Notes: generated by a model not told the origin, from the letters alone. Shown: positions 43,257 through 53,273, numbered from the stretch's first letter. The stretch is DNA of 64,000 nt from Friedmanniella luteola (GCF_900105065.1 NZ_LT629749.1:2108001-2172000), one strand, 5' to 3'. Program-made: numbers and translations.

Positions 43257-44163
43257 TCTCCAGACACGTCCGCAGACGGCCCCCCGAGGCGGCCCCGCCC
43301 CGGCGGCGACCTCGGAGCACCGACGGCACCTCCTGCTCGGTCGCGGCCGGTCGGTCCTCAAGCACGTGGTGCTGGTCCTCGTCAGCCTGGTGATGATCTA
43401 CCCGCTGCTGTGGATGCTCGTCAGCTCGTTCCGGCCGACCGAGGTGATCTTCCGCAGCCCCGGGCTCTGGGTCAACGACCTGATCACGACCAACTACACG
43501 TCCGGGTGGAACGCGCTCAGCAACCCCTTCGGCCACTACCTGCTCAACTCGGCGGTCGTGGTGGTCGGGGCGGTCGTCGGGAACCTGCTGTCGTGCTCGC
43601 TGGCGGCGTACGCGTTCGCCCGGCTGAAGTTCCGGCTGAAGACGCTGTGGTTCTCGATCATGCTCGTGACGATCATGCTGCCGATCCACGTGATCGTGGT
43701 CCCGCAGTACATCCTCTTCAACCAGCTGGGCTGGATCAACACCTTCATCCCGCTGGTGCTGCCCAAGTTCCTCGCCACGGACGCGTTCTTCGTGTTCTTG
43801 ATGGTCCAGTTCATCCGCGGCATCCCGCGCGAGCTGGACGAGGCCGCCCGGATCGACGGCTGCGGTCACGGGAAGATCTTCCTCCGGGTGATGATCCCGC
43901 TGATGGGCCCGGCGCTCGCCACCACCGCGATCTTCACCTTCATCTGGACCTGGAGCGACTTCTTCACCTCGCTCATCTACCTGACCGACCCGGACAAGTA
44001 CACCGTCCCGGTGGCGCTGCGGTCCTTCCTGGACTCCACCAGCGGCAGCAACTGGGGCGCCATGTTCGCGATGTCGATCGTCTCCCTCGTGCCGATCTTC
44101 CTGGCCTTCCTGTTCGGCCAGCGGTTCCTGGTCAAGGGCATCGCCACCACCGGCGGCAAGTGA
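43249..44163 (+). CDS. Sugar ABC transporter permease (MalG type)
   Basis: The 304-residue protein has six membrane spans and the EAA loop ELDEAARIDGCGHGKIFLRVMIPL near residue 200. The ending FGQRFLVKGIATTGGK is standard for MalG-type permeases. No ATPase gene is present in the window, so a shared MsmK-like ATPase encoded elsewhere must power the importer. Confidence 0.93.
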   Translation: MTDLQTRPQTAPRGGPAPAATSEHRRHLLLGRGRSVLKHVVLVLVSLVMIYPLLWMLVSSFRPTEVIFRSPGLWVNDLITTNYTSGWNALSNPFGHYLLNSAVVVVGAVVGNLLSCSLAAYAFARLKFRLKTLWFSIMLVTIMLPIHVIVVPQYILFNQLGWINTFIPLVLPKFLATDAFFVFLMVQFIRGIPRELDEAARIDGCGHGKIFLRVMIPLMGPALATTAIFTFIWTWSDFFTSLIYLTDPDKYTVPVALRSFLDSTSGSNWGAMFAMSIVSLVPIFLAFLFGQRFLVKGIATTGGK

Positions 44164-44227
44164 CCGGCACCGCCCGTCCCCTGCCCCCTCCTCCTCCTCC
44201 CACCTCACCTCGAGAGAAGACCCCCAC

Positions 44228-45559
44228 GTGACTGCCAGACGCCGCTACATCCTGGTCGGCACGGGCCACCGGGCGCAGATGTACCTCGACGCGATCGCCG
44301 GCGCACACCGCGACGACGCCGAGCTCGTCGCCCTCGTGGAGCCGAACCCCGGCCGGCTCGCCGCCCACCTCGACCGGCTCGCCGGCACGGGCCTCGACGT
44401 CAGCGCGGTCGAGCGAGCCCACCCCGACGAGCTCGAGCAGGTCATCGCGCGGACCCGGGCGGACCGCGTGATCATCACCTCGCCCGACTACACGCACGCG
44501 GGGATGATCGTCCGCGGGCTGGACGCCGGCGTGGACGTCGTCGTCGAGAAGCCGCTGACCATCGACCCGGAGAGCGTGCGCCGGATCGCCGCGGCGGTGG
44601 AGAGCTCGGGCCGGCAGGTCGTCGTCACCCACAACTACCGCTACTCCCCGCGGAACTCCGGTCTCAAGGAGCTGATCAAGGACGGCGCCGTCGGCCGCCC
44701 GCTCTCGGTGACGTTCGAGTGGGTGCTGGACACCGCCCACGGGGCCGACTACTTCCGTCGCTGGCACCGCGACAAGGCGAACTCGGGCGGACTGCTGATC
44801 CACAAGGCCTCCCACCACTTCGACCTGATCAACTGGCTGCTGGCCGACGCGCCCGTCTCGGTGTACGCGCGGGGAGGGGTGCTCTTCTACGGGGCCGAGG
44901 CCGCCGCCGGGCGCGGCCTGGCGCCCAGCCCACCGCGCGGCACCCACGACGGCGAGCACACGCCCTGGGAGCTGGACCTGCGCAGCGACGCGTGGATGAA
45001 GACGCTCTACCTCGACAACGAGGCCCACGACGGTTACCTGCGCGACCAGGACGTCTTCGGCGAGGGCATCACCACCGAGGACAACCTGGCTCTCGTCGTC
45101 GACTACGGCCGCGGGGCGACGCTCAGCTACGCGCTGAACGCCCACGCGCCCTGGGAGGGCTACCGGATCGCCGTCAACGGCACCGAGGGCCGGGCCGAGC
45201 TCGAGGTCGTCGAGCGGGCCGCCGTGCTCACCGACGCGGAGGGCCGCGTCGTCGTCGACCCCAGCGCGCTGCCGGCGTCCTCGAGCCGGTCCGGCGGCGA
45301 GCGGCTGACCCTGCAGCGGCACTGGGAGGCGGCGCAGGACGTCAAGATCGAGCAGGGCGAGGGGGGCCACGGCGGTGGGGACGCCCTGCTGCTGGCCGAC
45401 GTCTTCCGCGGCCCGGGCGACGACTGGCTCGAGCGACCGTCCACCTGGGTGGACGGCGTCCGCTCCATCGCCGTCGGCCTGGCCGGCAACGAGTCGCTGC
45501 GGACCGGGCTGCCCGTCCGGGTGGCCGACCTCGCGCTCGGCGTGGAGGTGGCGCGCTGA
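44228..45559 (+). CDS. Gfo/Idh/MocA family oxidoreductase
   Basis: The 443-residue protein has a Rossmann start [36 protein letters not shown], the catalytic-region motif VVVEKPLTI near residue 110 and [18 protein letters not shown]; a His pair occurs in [14 protein letters not shown]. Unusual length comes from a long C-terminal part with [13 protein letters not shown]. It probably oxidises or epimerises a sugar at C3 using NAD(P). The GTG at 44228 follows GAGAGAAG. The glycosidase gene follows with an overlapping start. Confidence 0.88.
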   Translation: MTARRRYILVGTGHRAQMYLDAIAGAHRDDAELVALVEPNPGRLAAHLDRLAGTGLDVSAVERAHPDELEQVIARTRADRVIITSPDYTHAGMIVRGLDAGVDVVVEKPLTIDPESVRRIAAAVESSGRQVVVTHNYRYSPRNSGLKELIKDGAVGRPLSVTFEWVLDTAHGADYFRRWHRDKANSGGLLIHKASHHFDLINWLLADAPVSVYARGGVLFYGAEAAAGRGLAPSPPRGTHDGEHTPWELDLRSDAWMKTLYLDNEAHDGYLRDQDVFGEGITTEDNLALVVDYGRGATLSYALNAHAPWEGYRIAVNGTEGRAELEVVERAAVLTDAEGRVVVDPSALPASSSRSGGERLTLQRHWEAAQDVKIEQGEGGHGGGDALLLADVFRGPGDDWLERPSTWVDGVRSIAVGLAGNESLRTGLPVRVADLALGVEVAR

Positions 45560-48135
45560 CCTCCCACCCCGGTCCTGCGGCCCTGCGGGCCGGGTTCGCC
45601 CGGCCGCCGCGCACCGCCGCTCCGATGGTGCGCTGGTGGTGGTTCGGCCCGTCCGTGCGCCGCGACGAGCTGGACCGGGAGCTGACGGCGATGGCCCGGG
45701 CGGGCTTCGGCGGGGCGGAGGTCTCCTACGTCTACCCCCTCGGGCCGGTCGAGCACCCGCTGCTGTCGGCGGGCTTCCTGGCCGACCTCCGCTTCGCGGC
45801 GGAGCGGGCGGCGGCGCTGGGCCTGCGGTTCGACCTCACCCTGGGCAGTGGCTGGTCCTTCGGAGGGCCCCACACGACCCCCGAGCTCGCCGCCCGCAAG
45901 CTGCGCTGGGAGCGCCGGGAGATCGGTCCTGGTCCCCTCCGGGTCCCGGTGGTCGCGGCCTGGCCCGGTGACGCGCTGGTCGCCGCCTTCGTCGGGGCCG
46001 GCTCGCTGCAGGAGCAGCCCGAGGCGTGGCAGCCGGTCCCCGTCGTGGACGGGGTCCTGGAGGTCCCGGACGGGACCGGCACCCGGGTGGTGCTGCTGGC
46101 CACCGCCCAGCACACCGGCCAGAACGTCAAGCGCGCTGCGGTGGGCGCCGAGGGCCCGGTCCTCGACCACTACAGCGCCGCCGCGACGGACGCCCACCTG
46201 CGCGCGGTGGCCGACCCGCTGCTCGACGCGGTCCCCGCCTCGCTGCTCGGCTCGGTGTTCTGCGACAGCCTGGAGGTGTACGAGGCCGACTGGACGCCTG
46301 CGCTGCCCGAGGAGTTCGCCCGACGCTGCGGCTACCCGCTGCTCCCGGTGCTGCACGCCCTGGCGGCCGACGGCCCCGACAGCGCCCGGGTGCGGGCCGA
46401 CCACCACCGGACGCTGGTGCAGCTCTACGAGGAGAACTTCGTCCAGCGGATCCAGCGGTGGGCGTCCGCCCGCGGGGTCCCGTTCCGGCTCCAGGGTTAC
46501 GGCACCCCGCCCGCGACCGTCAGCAGCTACCGGTTCGCCGACCTGCCGGAGGGGGAGGGCTGGGGCTGGAAGACGGTCACCCAGACACGCTGGGCCTCCT
46601 CGGCCGGGCACCTCTACGACCGTCCCGTCATCTCCTCCGAGGTGTGGACCTGGGTGCACTCGCCCTCGTTCCGGGCGACGCCGCTGGACCTCCAGGGCGA
46701 GGCTCACGACCACCTGCTCAACGGCGTCAACCAGCTGGTCGGGCACGGCTGGCCCTGCTCACCGCCCGACGCCCCGGGCCTCGGCTGGTTCTTCTACGCC
46801 GCCGGCGCGATCGACGACCGGAACCCGTGGTGGGCCGCCATGCCCGGGCTGAACGCCCAGCTCACCCGGCTCTGCTGGCTGCTGCGGCAGGGCGACCCGG
46901 TGGCCGACGTCGCGGTCTACGTCCCCGACGAGGACCTCTTCGCCACGATGGGCACGGCCGTCGGCGGCTCCCTGGACCTCTGGCGGGAGGCCCGCGGGCG
47001 GATCGGGGACGGCGTCCCCGCGGCGGTCCGGGAGTCCGGCCTGGACTACGACCTCGTCGACGACGACGCCCTCGCCGTCGTGGCGCCCGACCGCTACCGG
47101 GTGGTCGTGCTGCCCGCCACCACCACGGTGCCGGCGGCCACGGCCAGCTGGCTCGACCACGTGAGCGCCGCCGGGGGGACGGTGCTGCGGCTGGGCTCGA
47201 GCGTGGACGTGCCCGGAGCCGTCGACGTCGTCGCCGAGGACCTGGCCCAGGCCCTGCTGGCCGCCGTCGCCCCCGATCTCGCCCTGGCCCCCGACAGCCC
47301 GGACCTCGGCTTCGTCCACCGCCACCTGCCCGACGCCGACGTCTACCTGCTGGCCAACACCGGGCCCGCCGACCGGACCGCCGAGGTCACGCCACGCGCG
47401 GAGCGGTCCTGGTGGGCGGTCTGGGACGCCCGCACCGGCGACGTCCGGCGGACGGGGCCGGCCGCGGAGCCGCTCGTGCTCACCCTGGAGCCCTACGAGG
47501 CGGTGGTGCTGGTGCTGACCGACGACGAGCCCGCCGCTCCGACCGTCCCGGCGCCGCCCGGCGGTGCCGCACGGGTCCAGCCGCTCGCCGACGGCTGGCG
47601 GGTGGCCTTCGACGCCGGGCCCGACGAGCCGGTGGCGCTGCCGCACCTCTGGGAGGAGCAGCCGGGACGGCGCCACCACGCGGGGGCGGCCGTCTACCGG
47701 ACCGCCTTCGAGCTGGACGGCCTGGGCCCGGGTGCGGTCGTCGTGCTGGACCTGGGCAGCGCCGAGGTGCGGGACGACGACGCCCAGCCCGTGCACGTCG
47801 GGATGGTCGGGCCCTCCTACCGGGCGGCGGCGCGGCCCCCGGTGGGCGAGGTCGCCACGGTCCGCGTCAACGGCGTCGACTGCGGCCTGGTGTGGGCTCC
47901 GCCCTACCGGGTGGACGTCACGGCCGCCGTCCGGGCCGGGCAGAACCGGCTGGAGGTGGAGGTCGCGAACACGGCGGCCGGGGCGCTGGCCGCCGACGAG
48001 CACATCGGCCCGCTGGCCGCGGCGAGCGAGGAGCGCCACGGGCGCCGGTTCCGGATGCAGCAGCTGGACCGAGCCCTGGACACCGTCCGGTCGGGTCTGC
48101 TCGCCGTCCCGGTGCTGCGGATCCGCGAGCCCTAG
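45556..48135 (+). CDS. GH106-like glycoside hydrolase (alpha-L-rhamnosidase family), CTG start
   Basis: The protein of about 859 residues carries the family opening [24 protein letters not shown] and [12 protein letters not shown], a barrel with [13 protein letters not shown] and [12 protein letters not shown] (likely acidic catalytic region), and a C-terminal galactose-binding-like jelly roll ending [22 protein letters not shown] and [11 protein letters not shown]. No signal peptide is seen, so it acts on imported oligosaccharides. The only ATG (45625) would delete the conserved N-terminus. A CTG at 45556, four bases after GGAGGTGG and overlapping the upstream TGA, is the best start. Confidence 0.8.
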   Translation: MTSHPGPAALRAGFARPPRTAAPMVRWWWFGPSVRRDELDRELTAMARAGFGGAEVSYVYPLGPVEHPLLSAGFLADLRFAAERAAALGLRFDLTLGSGWSFGGPHTTPELAARKLRWERREIGPGPLRVPVVAAWPGDALVAAFVGAGSLQEQPEAWQPVPVVDGVLEVPDGTGTRVVLLATAQHTGQNVKRAAVGAEGPVLDHYSAAATDAHLRAVADPLLDAVPASLLGSVFCDSLEVYEADWTPALPEEFARRCGYPLLPVLHALAADGPDSARVRADHHRTLVQLYEENFVQRIQRWASARGVPFRLQGYGTPPATVSSYRFADLPEGEGWGWKTVTQTRWASSAGHLYDRPVISSEVWTWVHSPSFRATPLDLQGEAHDHLLNGVNQLVGHGWPCSPPDAPGLGWFFYAAGAIDDRNPWWAAMPGLNAQLTRLCWLLRQGDPVADVAVYVPDEDLFATMGTAVGGSLDLWREARGRIGDGVPAAVRESGLDYDLVDDDALAVVAPDRYRVVVLPATTTVPAATASWLDHVSAAGGTVLRLGSSVDVPGAVDVVAEDLAQALLAAVAPDLALAPDSPDLGFVHRHLPDADVYLLANTGPADRTAEVTPRAERSWWAVWDARTGDVRRTGPAAEPLVLTLEPYEAVVLVLTDDEPAAPTVPAPPGGAARVQPLADGWRVAFDAGPDEPVALPHLWEEQPGRRHHAGAAVYRTAFELDGLGPGAVVVLDLGSAEVRDDDAQPVHVGMVGPSYRAAARPPVGEVATVRVNGVDCGLVWAPPYRVDVTAAVRAGQNRLEVEVANTAAGALAADEHIGPLAAASEERHGRRFRMQQLDRALDTVRSGLLAVPVLRIREP

Positions 48136-48161
48136 CTGGACGAGCCGTGGACGAAGTCAGA

Positions 48162-48821
48162 CTAGACGACCAGTTCCTCCACGGCTTGTCGGCCGGCCAG
48201 CGAGGCCGCCCGCGCCCGGAGACCGTCGAGGTCGCCGCTGGTGAGGGTGTCGCCGAACAGCGCCGCGCTGACGCCGACGGCGACCGCACCGAGGCGCAGG
48301 TACTCGGCCGCCGCCTCCAGCGTGACGCCGCCCGTCGGCATCAGCGCCACGTCGGGCAACGGGCCCCGCAGCTCGCGGAGGTAGTCCAGGCCGCCCAGCG
48401 GTCCGATGGGGGACACCTTGACGGCGGGCACCCCCGTCTCCCAGGCCGAGACGATCTCGGTGGGGGTCAGCGCGCCCGGCACGTAGCTGAGGCCGAGCGC
48501 GACGGCGGCCTCCACCAGCCGCGGCAGGAAGACCTGGCTCACCGCGAAGTGGGCGCCCGCGTCGGCCGCGCGCCGCAGGTCGTCCGGCGTCCGGACGGTG
48601 CCCACGCCCAGCACGGCGTCGGGCAGCGCCTCCCCCGCCGCCGTCAGCGCGTCGAGCGCCCCCTCGGTGGTCAGGGTGTACTCGAAGACGCCGAGGCCGG
48701 CCTCGTGCAGCGTCCGGGAGGAGGCGACGAAGTGCCGGGCGTCGGGGGCCCGCATCACGGCGACCACCGCCCCGGGCGGGAGCGCGGAGCGGCGGCGGTC
48801 CGGCGTGGTCGAACTGGTCAT
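48162..48821 (-). CDS. KDPG/KHG aldolase family protein (Eda-like)
   Basis: The 219-residue protein is a class-I aldolase barrel: VVAVMRAPDARHFVASSRTL, the catalytic-region Glu in VFEYTLTTEGAL, VGVGTVRTPDDL, AVSQVFLPRLVE, and the Schiff-base Lys in PAVKVSPIGPLGG, closing with MPTGGVTLEAAAEYLRLGA. It should cleave a 2-keto-3-deoxy acid (phosphorylated or not) to pyruvate plus an aldehyde. It is convergent with the glycosidase and has its own promoter and LacI-type operator 30 bases upstream. Confidence 0.88.
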   Translation of the reverse strand: MTSSTTPDRRRSALPPGAVVAVMRAPDARHFVASSRTLHEAGLGVFEYTLTTEGALDALTAAGEALPDAVLGVGTVRTPDDLRRAADAGAHFAVSQVFLPRLVEAAVALGLSYVPGALTPTEIVSAWETGVPAVKVSPIGPLGGLDYLRELRGPLPDVALMPTGGVTLEAAAEYLRLGAVAVGVSAALFGDTLTSGDLDGLRARAASLAGRQAVEELVV

Positions 48822-48850
48822 GCGATCCCCTCGTGGGCGTCCGTGTCGGC

Positions 48851-48866
48851 GAGAAAGCGCTTCCTC
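48851..48866. promoter_or_regulatory. LacI-type operator upstream of the aldolase gene
   Basis: GAGAAAGCGCTTCCTC is a near-perfect palindrome matching the importer operator at 11 of 12 core positions. It lies between the predicted promoter and the ATG at 48821. Confidence 0.75.
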
Positions 48867-48881
48867 ACCGCTGGTCCGGGG

Positions 48882-48911
48882 AGCCTACCGCCGACGTCGC
48901 GGCCCCGGCAA
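48882..48911 (-). promoter_or_regulatory. Promoter of the aldolase gene
   Basis: On the minus strand TTGCCG (48911-48906) and TAGGCT (48887-48882) are 18 bases apart. The predicted start near 48875 puts the operator at about +10 to +25, a normal repressor position. Confidence 0.6.
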
Positions 48912-48925
48912 CGAGGCCGGCGCGG

Positions 48926-50038
48926 TCAGAGGGCGTCGCCGAGGAACCGCCAGGCCTCGTCCTGCATCGGCCCGTCGAAGACGTGCCCACCCGGCCGGAG
49001 GCGGCCGCGGTACCGGTCCCCGCCGGCGTGCAGCTCCTGCAGCCGGGCGTGGGCGGCCCGCATCCCCGCGGGCGGGAAGAGCGGGTCGGACTCCTGGTAC
49101 TGGACCAGGAACCGGGCCCGGCCCAGGGCGGTGAGGTCGGGCCAGTCGCGCCAGGCGGCCAGCCGGGGCACGTGCAGCAGCCACGAGTGGCTGTCCAGGT
49201 GGGCGGGCACGAGGGAGGCGGACGTCGCCATCATGCAGCTGACGACGGCGGCCCGCAGCCGGTGGTCCAGCGCGGCGAGCAGCAGGCCGCGCCCGCCGCC
49301 CCCGGAGAACCCGAACGCGCCGAGCCGGTCCGCGTCCGTGCCCGGGTCGGCGGCCAGCACCTCGAGGGCGACCAGGTCGTCGGCCACCACCAGGCCGGCG
49401 AAGGTCTGGCCGAGCACGCCGGCCGCCTTGGCGAGGGTGTCCTCGTGCAGGTTCGCGAGGACGTCGAAGCGCTCGTCCGGGTCGAGCGCGACCCCCAGCT
49501 CGCGCCAGCGGGCCTCGTGGGCCTCGAACTGGGCCGCCAGCCGCGGCGTCGGCCGGCTGAGGTCGAAACGGCGGCTGCCCCAGGAGAACGCGTCGTGCAC
49601 GAGCACCGCCACGCCCCGCCGGGCGAGGTCGTTGGCGGGCGCCCGGCCGTCGTACCAGTCCTGCCGCAGCCGGACCGCCCGTGGAGCCGTGCCCGGTCCG
49701 GAGTCGACCAGCTGCTCGCCGCCCACCGAGCGGACGCCGCCGTGGCAGTGCAGGCCGAGCACGCCGGGCAGCGGTCCGTCGACGCCCGCCGGGCGGAGCA
49801 ACCAGCCGGTCGTGTCCGGTCCGAAGCCCACCGACCAGCGCAGCCGCCGCACGGCGACGCCGTCCACCGTGCTGCTGCCCTCGTCGTGCACCCGCGGGGC
49901 GGGGGACCGGGCCGGCAGCCCCAGGATCTGGCCGAGCGCGGTGCTCTCCGCGTCGGCCCCGACGAAGGGCGCGGCCGCCCGCGCTGCCGCCGGCCAGTCG
50001 GGGTAGCCGGCCAGGGCGTCCGGCGACGGCGGCGTCAG
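48926..50038 (-). CDS. Acetyl-xylan-esterase/dienelactone-hydrolase-like esterase
   Basis: The protein of about 370 residues has LPGVLGLHCHGGVRS (oxyanion region), the nucleophile elbow GAFGFSGGGGRGLLL (Ser near residue 240), the acid in QYQESDPLFPP and the His in RPGGHVFDGP. It resembles the large alpha/beta hydrolases that deacetylate carbohydrates. No signal peptide is seen, so intracellular deacylation of imported sugars fits. No ATG, GTG or TTG exists at a sensible N-terminus; a CTG at 50038 overlapping the LacI stop as CTGA is the best start. Confidence 0.75.
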   Translation of the reverse strand: MTPPSPDALAGYPDWPAAARAAAPFVGADAESTALGQILGLPARSPAPRVHDEGSSTVDGVAVRRLRWSVGFGPDTTGWLLRPAGVDGPLPGVLGLHCHGGVRSVGGEQLVDSGPGTAPRAVRLRQDWYDGRAPANDLARRGVAVLVHDAFSWGSRRFDLSRPTPRLAAQFEAHEARWRELGVALDPDERFDVLANLHEDTLAKAAGVLGQTFAGLVVADDLVALEVLAADPGTDADRLGAFGFSGGGGRGLLLAALDHRLRAAVVSCMMATSASLVPAHLDSHSWLLHVPRLAAWRDWPDLTALGRARFLVQYQESDPLFPPAGMRAAHARLQELHAGGDRYRGRLRPGGHVFDGPMQDEAWRFLGDAL

Positions 50039-51072
50039 GAGGCGGCCTCGGCGCCGACCGTGCGGGCCGGCGCCGGGCCGGTGCTGCCGCGCACCTCCAG
50101 CCGCGGCCGGAACAGGATGGTGTGGCCGGGGGCGCGGGAGCCCAGCAGCTCGGCCATCCGGTGCCAGGCCTGCTCGCCCAGCTCGGTCACCGGGACCGAG
50201 GCCGTGGTGAGCGGCGGGGTCAGGTAGCGGGCGAAGGGGATGTCGTCGAAGCCGGTGACCGACACGTCGTCGGGCACCCGGACCCCGCGCTCGCCGAGAG
50301 CGCTCATCAACCCCATCGCGACCAGGTCGTTGAAGGCCAGCACGCCCGTGGCGCCGGAGGCGAGGACGCCGTCGGCCGCATCGTGCCCCTCGGCGAAGTT
50401 GACCCCGCAGGGCTCGACCCGGACCGCGACGTCGGGGTGCTCGGCCGAGAAGGCGCGGAGCGCGGCCAGCCGCTGGAGGTTCGACGAGCTCTGGGGGGCC
50501 CCGGCGAGGTAGAGCAGGGTGCGGTGCCCCTCGGCCCGCAGCAGGTGGAGCAGCTCGGTCAGCCCGCTGCGGTAGTCCGCGGTCACGGCCGGGGTGCCGG
50601 TGGAGCGCGCCTCGCGGTTGACCAGCACCACCGGCTGCAGCTGGGTCAGCAACCGCTCCAGGTCGTCCTCGGGCATCCGCGGGGCGCAGAGGACGATGCC
50701 GTCGCACCGCCGCCGCGTCTCGACCGCCAGGATGCGCTCCTCCTCGACCGACTCCACGGAGTCGGCGACCAGCACGTGGTAGCCGTCCCGGGCCGCAGCC
50801 CGGCTGAGGCCGCGCAGCACGCCGTGGAACGTCGGGTTCTCCAGGTCGGGCACGACGACCGCGACGGTGTTGGTGCGGCCCAGCACGAGGCTGCGGGCCA
50901 GCGGGCTGGCGGTGTAGTCGAGCGCGTCGGCGGCCGCGCGCACCTTGGCGGCCAGCGCCTCGTCCACCCGGGCGTTGCCGTTCAGGACGCGCGACACCGT
51001 GGAGAGCGAGACGCCGGCGCGGGCCGCCACGTCGGCGATGGTGCGCGAGCGCTCGTGCGGTCGACCGGTCAC
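50035..51072 (-). CDS. LacI family transcriptional repressor
   Basis: The 345-residue protein starts with a standard LacI headpiece, TIADVAARAGVSLSTVSRVL, and a hinge helix ASPLARSLVLGRTN, then a periplasmic-binding-like sugar domain (VAVVVPDLENPTFHGVLRGL, FNDLVAMGLMSAL, SVTGFDDIPFARYLTPPLTT). It is the only LacI protein in the island and the obvious reader of the four GAAAGCGCTTTC-type operators. The start is a GTG at 51072 behind GGAGGGAG. One operator lies upstream of its own gene, pointing to autoregulation. Confidence 0.92.
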   Translation of the reverse strand: MTGRPHERSRTIADVAARAGVSLSTVSRVLNGNARVDEALAAKVRAAADALDYTASPLARSLVLGRTNTVAVVVPDLENPTFHGVLRGLSRAAARDGYHVLVADSVESVEEERILAVETRRRCDGIVLCAPRMPEDDLERLLTQLQPVVLVNREARSTGTPAVTADYRSGLTELLHLLRAEGHRTLLYLAGAPQSSSNLQRLAALRAFSAEHPDVAVRVEPCGVNFAEGHDAADGVLASGATGVLAFNDLVAMGLMSALGERGVRVPDDVSVTGFDDIPFARYLTPPLTTASVPVTELGEQAWHRMAELLGSRAPGHTILFRPRLEVRGSTGPAPARTVGAEAAS

Positions 51073-51145
51073 CCGGGGTCTCCCTCCTTCGGCTCGTCAT
51101 CCCTGCTGACCACCCGACCGCTCTCCCGTCCGGTAGCCGCTCCGC

Positions 51146-51178
51146 ATCCTATCGTGTAGCGTGAAAACGCTTTCTCAC
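51146..51178. promoter_or_regulatory. LacI-type operator in the divergent lacI/epimerase promoter
   Basis: GTGAAAACGCTTTCTCAC at 51161-51178 is an imperfect palindrome matching the other sites. To its left, TAGGAT on the minus strand (51151-51146) is a -10 box for the repressor gene, and TAGCGT at 51157-51162 could serve the rightward genes. Confidence 0.7.
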
Positions 51179-51222
51179 GCCTGGCGACGAGGCCGGGTCC
51201 GAGCACAGACAGGGGCCAGCCC

Positions 51223-52164
51223 ATGGACCACCGCGACCTCACGCCCACCCCGCCCAGCCGCGTGCTGGTCACCGGAGGGGCGGGCCGGCTGGGCCGGACC
51301 GTCGTCGCCGGCCTGCGGGAGCGGGGCCACACCGTGGTCTCGGTCGACCGGGAACCGGGCGACGACCCCGGGAGCCTGGTTGCCGACCTCACCGACGCCG
51401 CCGCGACCGAGGCCGTGCTGGCCGACGTCCGGCCCGAGGCCGTGGTCCACCTGGCGGCCATCGCCGTGCCGTTCAGCGCCCCGGAGCCGGTGATCCTGCA
51501 GACCAACACGATGCTGGCGTGGACCGTGCTGTCGGCGGCGGTCGCCGCGGGTGTGCCGAAGGTCGTCGTGGCCAGCAGCCCGACGGTCCACGGCTACGGC
51601 GCGCCCACCGGCTGGGTGCCGGCGTCGCTGCCGCTGGACGAGGAGTCCCCGGCCCGGCCCTGGAACGCCTACAGCCTCTCCAAGCTGACCGCCGAGCACG
51701 TCATGCGCACCCTCGTCGCCCAGGTGGGGGACCGGGTGCGGTTCGCCGCCTTCCGGCCCTGCTTCGTCATCGCGCCGGAGGAGTGGCACGGGGCGCTGAC
51801 CCAGCAGGGCCACACGGTCGCGGAGCGGCTGGCCAACCCCGCCCTGTCCGCGCCGGCCCTGTTCAACTACCTCGACGCCCGGGACGCGGCGTCCTTCGTC
51901 GACGCGCTGCTGGCCGGCCTGCCCGACATCCCCAACGGCGAGACCTTCCTCGTGGGCGCCGACGACGCGCTGGCCACGGCGCCGCTGGCCGAGCTGCTGC
52001 CCCGGTTCCACCCCGGCACAGCCGCTGCCGCGCAGGCGCTCACCGGCACCGCCCCGGCGTTCGCCAACGGCAAGGCGCGGCGGCTGCTGGGCTGGCGGCC
52101 GCAGCACAGCTGGCGGACCGCCCTGGTCGACGCGCCGCGCGCCGCGGCCGGGGCGGTGCGGTGA
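51223..52164 (+). CDS. NAD-dependent epimerase/dehydratase family protein, uronate-dehydrogenase-like
   Basis: The 313-residue protein is an extended SDR: VLVTGGAGRLGRTVVAGL, Asp after strand 2 (VVSVDREPGDD, favouring NAD), VVHLAAIAVPF, VASSPTVHGYG and the catalytic Tyr/Lys pair in NAYSLSKLTAEH. The short length and the AAIAVPF segment resemble uronate dehydrogenases, which oxidise galacturonate or glucuronate to the aldaro-lactone. It opens a run of overlapping genes of acid-sugar enzymes, which supports that role. Confidence 0.8.
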   Translation: MDHRDLTPTPPSRVLVTGGAGRLGRTVVAGLRERGHTVVSVDREPGDDPGSLVADLTDAAATEAVLADVRPEAVVHLAAIAVPFSAPEPVILQTNTMLAWTVLSAAVAAGVPKVVVASSPTVHGYGAPTGWVPASLPLDEESPARPWNAYSLSKLTAEHVMRTLVAQVGDRVRFAAFRPCFVIAPEEWHGALTQQGHTVAERLANPALSAPALFNYLDARDAASFVDALLAGLPDIPNGETFLVGADDALATAPLAELLPRFHPGTAAAAQALTGTAPAFANGKARRLLGWRPQHSWRTALVDAPRAAAGAVR

Positions 52165-53273
52165 CGACGGGCACCGACGGTCCCCGCCTGGTCGAGCTGC
52201 GGACCCGGCGGCACGTCGCCCGGCTCCGGCGACCGTGGGGGCCGGACGTCGGCGTCAACCACGTCCTCGAGGTGACGGTCGTCGACAGCACGGGCGCGAC
52301 GGGGACCGGCTTCAGCTGGACCCCGAGCATCGGCGCCGAGGCCGTGCACGCCCTGCTGGAGCACGACATCAGCGCCGCCGTGGTCGGCGGGCCGGTCGAC
52401 CCGGAGGTCGTCTGGCCGGCCCTGTGGTCGCGGCTGCACGAGGCCGGCTCGGGCGGGCTGACCACCATCGCGATGGCCGGCCTCGACCTCGCCCTGTGGG
52501 ACCTCGCCGGCCGCCGGTCGGGGCGCTCCCTCGTCGACCTGCTGGGCGCGCGGCGCGCGGGCGTCGCGGTCTACGGCAGCGGGGTCAACCTGCACTACCC
52601 GCTCGAGGAGCTGGTGGCCCAGGCGCGGCGCTGGGTGGAGGCCGGGTTCGCCAGCGTCAAGATCAAGGTCGGGGGCCCCGACCTCGCCGTCGACCACGAG
52701 CGGGTGGCGGCCGTGCGGGCGGTGATCGGTCCCGAGCGGGGGCTGATGCTCGACGCCAACCAGCGCTGGGACCTGGCGACGGCGACGGCGGCGATGGCCG
52801 TCCTCGAGGAGCACGCCCCGGCCTGGATCGAGGAGCCGCTGCGCGCGGACGACCTCGCCGGCCACGCCGAGCTGCGCCGCCGGATCGCCACCCCCGTCGC
52901 GATGGGGGAGAACCTGCACACCGTGTACCGCTTCCGCGACGCCCTCGACCTCGGCGCCTGCGACATCGTCCAGCCCAACGTCGTCCGGGTGGGCGGCATC
53001 ACCCCGTTCCGCAGCATCGCGGCGCTGGCCGACGAGCGCGGTGTCGCGCTGCACCCCCACCTGCTGCCCGAGATCTCCGGCCAGCTGGCCCTCACGCTGA
53101 CCCGGCCCTGCCTGGTGGAGGAGGTCGAGGACGCCTCGCTGACCGCCCTCGGGCTGCTGGCCGACCCGCCGCCGGTGGTGGTGCAGGACGGCGAGCTGCG
53201 CGTGACCGGGAGCCCCGGACTGGGCCTCGACTTCTCCGGCGCCCTCGTCGGCGCGTCGGGACGTCCGGCGTGA
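52161..53273 (+). CDS. Enolase-superfamily acid-sugar dehydratase (mandelate racemase group)
   Basis: The 370-residue protein has the full mandelate-racemase-type active site: the Lys-x-Lys pair in SVKIKVGG near residue 165, metal ligands in LMLDANQRW, WIEEPL and AMGENL, Asp in CDIVQPNVVRVGG, and His in LHPHLLPEISG. These residues support dehydration of an aldonic or aldaric acid to a 2-keto-3-deoxy acid. The substrate cannot be fixed from sequence. The GTG start overlaps the upstream stop as GTGA, and the next gene overlaps its stop in the same way. Confidence 0.88.
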   Translation: MTTGTDGPRLVELRTRRHVARLRRPWGPDVGVNHVLEVTVVDSTGATGTGFSWTPSIGAEAVHALLEHDISAAVVGGPVDPEVVWPALWSRLHEAGSGGLTTIAMAGLDLALWDLAGRRSGRSLVDLLGARRAGVAVYGSGVNLHYPLEELVAQARRWVEAGFASVKIKVGGPDLAVDHERVAAVRAVIGPERGLMLDANQRWDLATATAAMAVLEEHAPAWIEEPLRADDLAGHAELRRRIATPVAMGENLHTVYRFRDALDLGACDIVQPNVVRVGGITPFRSIAALADERGVALHPHLLPEISGQLALTLTRPCLVEEVEDASLTALGLLADPPPVVVQDGELRVTGSPGLGLDFSGALVGASGRPA

